A stretch of DNA of 11,383 nt from Chloroflexota bacterium (GTDB taxonomy: Bacteria; Chloroflexota; Dehalococcoidia; UBA1127; JACQUN01), in NCBI GenBank assembly GCA_016210285.1, contig JACQUN010000182.1, positions 1 through 11,383 of the forward strand, read 5' to 3'. The position numbers and the translations under genes are program-made. Positions 6,442 to 11,383 of this stretch are shown piece after piece (within the stretch, counting starts at the first letter, position 1; each line of letters opens with the position of its first letter). The notes beneath the pieces were generated by a model that was not told the origin of the DNA, made no database searches, and worked only from the letters and a program-made list of their open reading frames with translations.

Positions 6442-6483
6442 GCATCTCCAGGGAGCTCGCTGACCCCCTATCGGGTGCACTCC

Positions 6484-6503
6484 GCCTGGGCGGTGGCCCA
6501 GGC
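6484..6503. terminator. Hairpin between convergent genes, possible two-way terminator
   Basis: A perfect 8-bp stem with a 4-base loop, GCCTGGGC-GGTG-GCCCAGGC, lies 42 bp after the SDR stop and 130 bp after the MFS stop. It is GC-rich and would fold in either transcript. Neither side has a T tract, so if it terminates it does so with help or weakly. The rest of the 6442-6633 gap holds no gene that I can support. Confidence 0.4.
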
Positions 6504-6633
6504 CCAGGAGTTCATGGGGGCCGGGCACGCTCGCTCCTTCGCCCATCGTCTGGGCCACAGGCGACCACCCCCGTGCAGCGGGAGGTCCTGCGTACAGGTG
6601 CCTGCGCCCCCAACGGAGCACTGTCCCCTGTGC

Positions 6634-7863
6634 CTATCCGGCAGCAGCGCCTCTGGCCCTTGCCCTGCGGAGCGGCAGCAGGCTGATCATGACCGCCGAC
6701 ACCAGGTACAACGCTGCCACGTACATGAAGGCCACTTCAATGTGAAATGCCGCCACCAGCGCCCCGGCGATGACGGGCGATCCGGCTGACAAGAGGAAAT
6801 TCCCCCCAAAAAGGACCCCAATGGTGGTAGCCTCTACCCCCCGCCGGGTGATGTCCATGGCCAGGGCCAGGAACACCGCCTGCAGGGCGTACACGAAAAG
6901 GCCCAGCAGCACGACCACCACTGCAATGGAGAGGGGGGTCTTGGCCCAGACCAGCGCCAGCGTGATGAGGCTGAGAGCGACGAGCCCCGGCACCAGCACG
7001 ACCCGCCGCCCAAAGCGATCCGCCAGGAAACCGAGAACCGGCTGGGAGCCCATCCCCATCAGGGTCAGCAACGAGAGATAAAGACCCAGCCTCTGAGAGC
7101 TGAACCCGATGTTGTCCCGGAGGTAGATGGGCAGGAACGTGAACAGCGCCGCCTGGCCCATCCCTCGGAAGGCTCCCGCGACCAACAGGAGCATCAGAGG
7201 GAAGTTTCGCAACACGCCTCGCAGGGAGTCCAGGGAGGAACGGAGGGATACCTTGCCTCCCTCCTGCCCAGAGACACCGCGGAGGCCCCACGCCACCAGG
7301 AAAGCCAGCAGCACGGCCGGGGCGAAGTTGATCTCCAGGAGATGCCGCCAGGTCAGGACCAGCAAGAGCGCGCCCACCGCCAAGGGCGCCACCGTATCCC
7401 CAATGCTGCCGCCGACGCCGTGGATAGCCAGCGCAAATCCTCGCCGGTCGGCGAAGCGTCGCGACAGGGCCGCCATGGCGGGGGGATGCCACACCGCCCC
7501 ACCAATCCCCACCAGCCCCATGCCCACCAGGACCAGGCCGTAGCTGGGGGCTGCCCCCACCAGCACATAGGCCAGCCCGATCCACGCCATGCTGATGCCC
7601 AGGATAAGGGACCAGCGCCGCCGGAACATATCGGAGAGGATACCTGCGGGGAGGTTGACCAGCCCGCCGGAGAACTGCCGCACCGCGGTGAGGCTCCCCA
7701 CCTGGATAGGGCTGAGCTCCAGGTCTCGCTTGATCTCAGGCAGGATGATGAAGAAGGACTGCTGGTACCAGTGGACAACGGCGTGGCCAGCCGTCAGGCT
7801 TGCCAGAAGCAGCAACCGTCCGGGTGCAGGGCGCAGCTTTGTCCCTGCTTTGGCCCGTTTCAT
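6634..7863 (-). CDS. Major facilitator superfamily transporter
   Basis: A 409-residue transporter with about 12 membrane spans. The N-terminal half opens with LTAGHAVVHWYQQSFFIILPEI (Gly-His after the first span start) and has the MFS motif A as GILSDMFRRR (74-83). Its copy in the second half is GFLADRFGRR (278-287). The stretch GGAVWHPPAMAALSRRFADR...GVGGSIGD (about 121-156) resembles the fosmidomycin-resistance (Fsr)-type branch of MFS, which would suggest proton-driven export, but the substrate is unknown. Between the halves is a basic, charged loop (about 196-220), as usual. Start ATG has AGGAGGG 5-6 nt upstream. It is 28 bp downstream of the TldE-like gene, so it is probably the last gene of the TPR-TldD-TldE-MFS operon and may move a product or fragment of the protease pair (inference). 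Confidence 0.92.
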   Translation of the reverse strand: MKRAKAGTKLRPAPGRLLLLASLTAGHAVVHWYQQSFFIILPEIKRDLELSPIQVGSLTAVRQFSGGLVNLPAGILSDMFRRRWSLILGISMAWIGLAYVLVGAAPSYGLVLVGMGLVGIGGAVWHPPAMAALSRRFADRRGFALAIHGVGGSIGDTVAPLAVGALLLVLTWRHLLEINFAPAVLLAFLVAWGLRGVSGQEGGKVSLRSSLDSLRGVLRNFPLMLLLVAGAFRGMGQAALFTFLPIYLRDNIGFSSQRLGLYLSLLTLMGMGSQPVLGFLADRFGRRVVLVPGLVALSLITLALVWAKTPLSIAVVVVLLGLFVYALQAVFLALAMDITRRGVEATTIGVLFGGNFLLSAGSPVIAGALVAAFHIEVAFMYVAALYLVSAVMISLLPLRRARARGAAAG

Positions 7864-7891
7864 ACCTACCCTCCTGTGGGGAAGATGGCTC

Positions 7892-9466
7892 CTACCGCGA
7901 TGGGTAAACCGCCTCCATGTAGCCAGCGATCTCCTTCACGGCCAGCTTCGCCACCGCGACCTCGGGCGTGTAGGCAATCTGGTCGGCGGCCCACACCACG
8001 GTGCCTCGGGTCTCCCTGCCCACCGCCGTCACACCCTGCAAGAGGCGGTGGATGCTGTCGTTGATGCGGATGCTGTTAGCCTTGATAGGCTCAGCCAGCC
8101 GGCCATCCCTGATGCGGAAGGAGTCCCCCACCACCGTGGACGTGAAGTCTCCTGCCGCCAGCCCGTTGATGGGATAGGTGTACCAGATACGCCCTATATA
8201 AAGACCCTCCCGCACGCGCCGGAGCAGCTCCTCATGGCTACACGGAGCAGGCCCATCCACGATCACGTTCGTCCCGAAGATGCCCGGCGGGGAGGTGATG
8301 TGGCGTCCCCCGCCGTGGGCGAAGCGGAAGCCGTTGCGGGGCACCAGGGCATCCCGATGCTCCTGGGGGTCAACCCCCAGCATCTCCCGGGCCCTGGGGT
8401 CGTGGAGGACCTGCTGGGAGCGGTAGGAGTTGGTCAGAAGGCCCACCAGGACGCCGCGCCGGATGAGGTCGGTGCGTCCGGTTGGAACCCCCTCGCAGGT
8501 GATGCCCTTGCTCGCGGCGAACCCGGGCAGCGCCCCGTGGTCGTAGATGCTCAGCGCCTCAGCCGCCACGCTTTTGGTAAGCTTCCCGCAGAAAGGCGAG
8601 GCGCCCGCATACACCGTGTCCAGGAGCAGGGACGGGACGATGATGAAATTCAGAAGCTCTGTGACCGCCTGGGGCCCCAGCACCACCCGATACTCGCCGT
8701 CGGGAACCCGCACACCGTCCATAGAGCGGATGGCGTTCCGGGCGGCCTCGACGCCGGAGCCCTGGGAGAACTCCGCCAGGCGAGTCCCCACCTGCCAGCC
8801 GGTCCCCTTGGCGCTCTTCTGCTCCACCATCCCCGTGATGAAGCCCATGATGAGGGTGGACTGGTCGGCCTGCACCTTCGGCATAGCGGTGGAGGCGATG
8901 GCGATGCGCTCCTGGAGCACCGTGACATCGCCCCCCACGATCAACCCCAGGCGCGCCAGCCCGTCAGGAGAGCCCGCAGCCGTCAGGAGGTCCTCGGAGG
9001 ACTGAAACGTCTCCAGGGCTCCCTCCAGGGGGAGCCAGCCAACGCTGAGCAGGTCGTTGTCCCTCATACGCATCAGCAGGGGGTCGTGGTAGCGGGTGAG
9101 GGTCCGCTTCTCCCCCGTTGGCCGGGGGAGGGAGACGAACCCCGGGTCGTGCACGGCGGCGCGGCGGGCCTTCGCCAGGGCCCTCTCTATCCCTTCCAGG
9201 GTGATGTCACTGGGCTCGGAGCCAAAGCCAAGCCTGACCCCTTCCGCCGCCTTGAAGGCGACCCGAAGGGCCACACCGCAGGATTCCAGAGACTTGGGCT
9301 CCTCCACCCCGTTGCTGGGGATGTGCGAGGTGTAGTTCAGGCGAGCGAAGAGGCTGCCGTTGCTGGCGGCGAACACCTCTGCCTCCTGCACGTCGGGCTG
9401 GGTGTGGAGGTAGGCCAGGGCCTCCTGCGCGGCCCGTCGGAGCTGACTCACGGGTATCAGGCTCAT
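7892..9466 (-). CDS. TldE/PmbA-like partner of TldD metalloprotease
   Basis: A 524-residue member of the TldD/PmbA family. In E. coli, TldD and TldE (PmbA) form a heterodimer that degrades unfolded peptides, such as the CcdA antitoxin, and cleaves the leader of microcin B17; TldE lacks the metal site. Here too no HExxxH is seen. N-terminal domain: about 1-120 with the family patterns ALRVAFKAAEGVRLGFGS and, after it, an ALAKARRAA helix. C-terminal domain signatures: LIRRGVLVGLLTNSYRS, and GDFTSTVVGDSFRIRDGRL...LQGVTAVGRET (about 439-486), matching the PmbA end. It is longer than E. coli PmbA (about 450 aa). Start ATG has AGAGAGG about 7 nt upstream, and it follows the TldD-like gene by 20 bp, the usual adjacent-pair arrangement. 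Fairly sure of family; physiological target unknown. Confidence 0.92.
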   Translation of the reverse strand: MSLIPVSQLRRAAQEALAYLHTQPDVQEAEVFAASNGSLFARLNYTSHIPSNGVEEPKSLESCGVALRVAFKAAEGVRLGFGSEPSDITLEGIERALAKARRAAVHDPGFVSLPRPTGEKRTLTRYHDPLLMRMRDNDLLSVGWLPLEGALETFQSSEDLLTAAGSPDGLARLGLIVGGDVTVLQERIAIASTAMPKVQADQSTLIMGFITGMVEQKSAKGTGWQVGTRLAEFSQGSGVEAARNAIRSMDGVRVPDGEYRVVLGPQAVTELLNFIIVPSLLLDTVYAGASPFCGKLTKSVAAEALSIYDHGALPGFAASKGITCEGVPTGRTDLIRRGVLVGLLTNSYRSQQVLHDPRAREMLGVDPQEHRDALVPRNGFRFAHGGGRHITSPPGIFGTNVIVDGPAPCSHEELLRRVREGLYIGRIWYTYPINGLAAGDFTSTVVGDSFRIRDGRLAEPIKANSIRINDSIHRLLQGVTAVGRETRGTVVWAADQIAYTPEVAVAKLAVKEIAGYMEAVYPSR

Positions 9467-9486
9467 GGTATGCCTCTCTGCCCTTG

Positions 9487-11058
9487 CTACCGCCCCGGCC
9501 CGGTCAGCCGTGCAACGCTGCGCATCGTCGGCCCGCCGTTGCCCATCCGCTTGGCCTGCATGGGCTGGCCCTTGCCGCAGTTGGGGATGGGGAAGAGCCG
9601 GAAGTCCTTGCCCACGGCGTCAATATGCATGAAGAAGTCCCGAGAGTCCGCCATGACGGCGCCGTCACGATAGAGCTGCCCCAGCTCCCCGTTGCGAATC
9701 TCATAGACCCGCATGGCGGAGATGCGGAAGTTCTCCCGAGACTCCGCCACCGACGGAATGCGGTGCCCGACGACATAGTAGCCCCGATCCACCTCTTTCA
9801 GAATCTGCTGCGGGTCCCGGTCGCCAGGGCCAAAGGCCGTGTTGGACATGCGAATCAAGGGGACCATGTGAGCCTCAGCCGCCTTGTAGTGGCCGTTGGA
9901 CTCCCGCCCCAGCAGGGCGGCGGTCTCCCGGCTGCTCAGGAACTCCTCGTAGACACCGCCACGAATGTTGTGCACCCGCCTGGCAGGTGTACCCTCGTGA
10001 TCATAGAGGTAGTGGCCAAACCCCTCCACGGTGGGATCGGAGAAGACGCTGACCAGGGGGGAAGCCATCTGCCTGCCGAGCTGGTTGTCCTGGAAGTCCT
10101 TGAACAGCCAGCTCCGCCCGGCGTAGGCCGTCTCCAGCTTCAGCGCCCGGTCCAGCTCCGAAGGATGTCCCACCACCTCATGGCACACCAGGGCATTGAA
10201 GTGGGGGTCGCTGACCACCACCACCTCGCCTTCCGGAGGCTTCAGCGGCGGGGCGTTGGAGACCTCCACGGTGGTGCGGGCCAGGTCCAGGGCGAACTCC
10301 ATGAGGCTGGGCAGCAGAATGTGCTCGCTCTGATACCCCTCTTCCAGCACCTCCCACCCGCGCTGGTGCCCGGTGAAGTCGTAGAGCTCCAGGTTCCCAT
10401 GCTGGCCCCGGGACACCACGAAGACGAAGCCCTCGGTGAAGGCGAAGCTCTGGTCAATGAGGGAGCCCTCAGAGCTGGCGAAGAGCTCCCGCATCAGGGA
10501 TGTCTCGCAGGCGACCACGTTGAAGGCAACCTGGCTACTGACACCTGCCACCGCACGGGATGTCTCGGTCACCAGCTTGACCACGGTGGGCAACGGCACC
10601 TGACGAGGGTCCACCCGGCACACCGCAGGCACGGTCGCCTGGCGGGGCGGAACCGCGGGCAGGGAAGCGGCCTTCAGCGCTCCGCCCAGGGAGCCGAAGC
10701 GGGCGCGCGCCGACGCTTTGCGCTGCGCATTGGCAAGGGCGCGGCAGTGGGCGTGGAGCACTGCCTGGCGCACCACTGCCGCGAAGTTCTGAGCATCGGC
10801 GGTGCCCAGGAAGCGCCCGCAGTAGCCGGGCGCCACCACCCCATCCCCGGCCAGAACACGGACACCCAGGGAGAAGCGGTAGTCCTGAGCACTATGCTTC
10901 TCGTCGCCGTTCTCGGCGGCGCAGGCGCGGCCTTCGCTCACCTCCACGCGGATGTCGCAGTAGCGCAGGTCGCGCAGCCGGCGGGCGTACTGAGAGGCAG
11001 CGGAGGCAACGACAGGCTTGGCGCCGTCAAGAAAACCTACCGAAATGGGCTCAGGCAT
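9487..11058 (-). CDS. TldD-like zinc metalloprotease
   Basis: A 523-residue TldD-family protease, the catalytic half of the TldD/TldE pair. The zinc motif is HEVVGH at 293-298 (His293, Glu294, His298; E. coli TldD has HEAVGH). The third ligand aligns with Cys494 in the C-terminal PIPNCGKGQPMQ, so the active site looks complete. The C-terminal ending with KRMGNGGPTMR is the typical TldD form. Residues 115-150 form an Ala/Pro-rich stretch that may be a linker, one reason for the greater length than E. coli TldD (about 480 aa). Start ATG has AGGAGGAG 4-5 nt upstream. It is preceded 42 bp upstream by a TPR gene and followed by the TldE-like gene. Family role: cleaves unfolded or modified peptides inside the cytoplasm; the local substrate is not visible, and no precursor peptide gene is seen in the window. 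Confidence 0.94.
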   Translation of the reverse strand: MPEPISVGFLDGAKPVVASAASQYARRLRDLRYCDIRVEVSEGRACAAENGDEKHSAQDYRFSLGVRVLAGDGVVAPGYCGRFLGTADAQNFAAVVRQAVLHAHCRALANAQRKASARARFGSLGGALKAASLPAVPPRQATVPAVCRVDPRQVPLPTVVKLVTETSRAVAGVSSQVAFNVVACETSLMRELFASSEGSLIDQSFAFTEGFVFVVSRGQHGNLELYDFTGHQRGWEVLEEGYQSEHILLPSLMEFALDLARTTVEVSNAPPLKPPEGEVVVVSDPHFNALVCHEVVGHPSELDRALKLETAYAGRSWLFKDFQDNQLGRQMASPLVSVFSDPTVEGFGHYLYDHEGTPARRVHNIRGGVYEEFLSSRETAALLGRESNGHYKAAEAHMVPLIRMSNTAFGPGDRDPQQILKEVDRGYYVVGHRIPSVAESRENFRISAMRVYEIRNGELGQLYRDGAVMADSRDFFMHIDAVGKDFRLFPIPNCGKGQPMQAKRMGNGGPTMRSVARLTGPGR

Positions 11059-11100
11059 GAACTCCTCCTGAAGGGGCCCCGTTGAGGGTGAGGGAGAGGC

Positions 11101-11383
11101 TCAATTCAGGAGCCCCCGGATGCGGGCCAGGGCGCGGGCGGCGGGCTCGTACCTGGGATTGCACTTCAGGGCCTGCTTCAGGCAGTCCATGGCGCGATAC
11201 CACTCGCCTTTGCGTTCCCAGACGCGGGCCAGGTTCATCCAGGGGAAGCTGTAGCTATCATAGCGGCGGGAGCGGACGGCCTTCTCCAGCCAGGGGATGG
11301 CCTCGTCAAGCTGTCCCTTCTCAATGAGATAGGCGCCGATGTCGTTGTAGGGGTTGCCAAAGTCGGGGTCCACGGCGATAGCC
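11101..11383 (-). CDS. TPR-repeat protein, C-terminal part (5' end outside window)
   Basis: The last 94 residues of a protein whose frame stays open to the right edge (AIA-VDPDFGNPYNDIG). It contains two tetratricopeptide repeats: PYNDIGAYLIEKGQLDEAIPWLEKA and the following PWMNLARVWERKGEWYRAMDC-LKQALKCNPRYEPA, with the usual W/L/A positions and the closing Pro. It ends in ARALARIRGLLN. TPRs bind proteins or peptides, so this may be a partner or adaptor for the TldD/TldE pair, or only a co-transcribed gene; it lies 42 bp upstream of the TldD-like gene on the same strand. An in-frame GTG at 11373 exists but has the typical repeat sequence before it, so it is not taken as the start. Confidence 0.85.
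   Translation of the reverse strand, partial: AIAVDPDFGNPYNDIGAYLIEKGQLDEAIPWLEKAVRSRRYDSYSFPWMNLARVWERKGEWYRAMDCLKQALKCNPRYEPAARALARIRGLLN

Noticed and set aside
5395..6621. Minus-strand frame of 408 codons opposite the SDR
   Set aside because: Antisense to a clear SDR; also crosses the promoter region; no domain recognised.
6442..6633. Possible small gene between the SDR and MFS genes
   Set aside because: Only frames running into neighbouring genes antisense are open; no start with a ribosome site and no recognisable product.
7589..9673. Open plus-strand frame of 694 codons
   Set aside because: Antisense across the MFS, TldE-like and TldD-like genes; no ribosome site or recognisable domain, low-complexity translation.
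9484..11085. Open plus-strand frame of 533 codons
   Set aside because: Antisense shadow of the TldD-like gene, whose zinc motif and family ending are unambiguous.

Overview
This GC-rich window has eleven protein-coding genes, the two at its edges cut off. There are no RNA genes, insertion sequences or CRISPR arrays that I can see. All genes but one lie on the minus strand. Intergenic gaps are short, most starts have a good Shine-Dalgarno sequence, and GTG or TTG starts are used several times. The Pro/Thr-rich linker of the binding lipoprotein, the short-chain dehydrogenase type and the TldD/TldE pair suggest an uncultured, heterotrophic Chloroflexota (SAR202/Dehalococcoidia-like). This placement is inference at moderate to low confidence; no marker gene is present.

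Region A (1-4374, minus strand, transcribed right to left) is a peptide/nickel-type (Dpp/Opp) ABC uptake operon: binding lipoprotein, DppB-like permease, DppC-like permease. A PEP mutase/isocitrate lyase superfamily enzyme follows and runs off the left edge. No ATPase subunit is present. The operon starts from a very good sigma-70-type promoter (perfect -35, TGn-extended -10) with a perfect inverted repeat across the spacer and -35, and a roughly 100-nt structured leader. The enzyme gene may have its own weaker promoter.

Region B (4375-5398, minus) is a two-gene unit: a small secreted or membrane-anchored His-rich protein, then a membrane-anchored protein with a C-terminal TIGR04076-like Cys domain. 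A 40-bp imperfect palindrome lies just past its end. Region C (5650-6441, plus) is a single short-chain dehydrogenase/reductase of a subgroup lacking the canonical Tyr and Lys; it shares a divergent promoter region with region B.

Region D (6634-11383, minus) is a tight operon: a TPR protein (5' end outside the window), TldD-like metalloprotease, TldE/PmbA-like partner and a major facilitator transporter. Gaps are 20-42 bp. It reads as a peptide- or protein-processing unit with a co-expressed transporter. It converges on the dehydrogenase gene, with an 8-bp hairpin between them.

No gene-free stretch exceeds 300 bp. The longest, 5399-5649, holds the divergent promoters.
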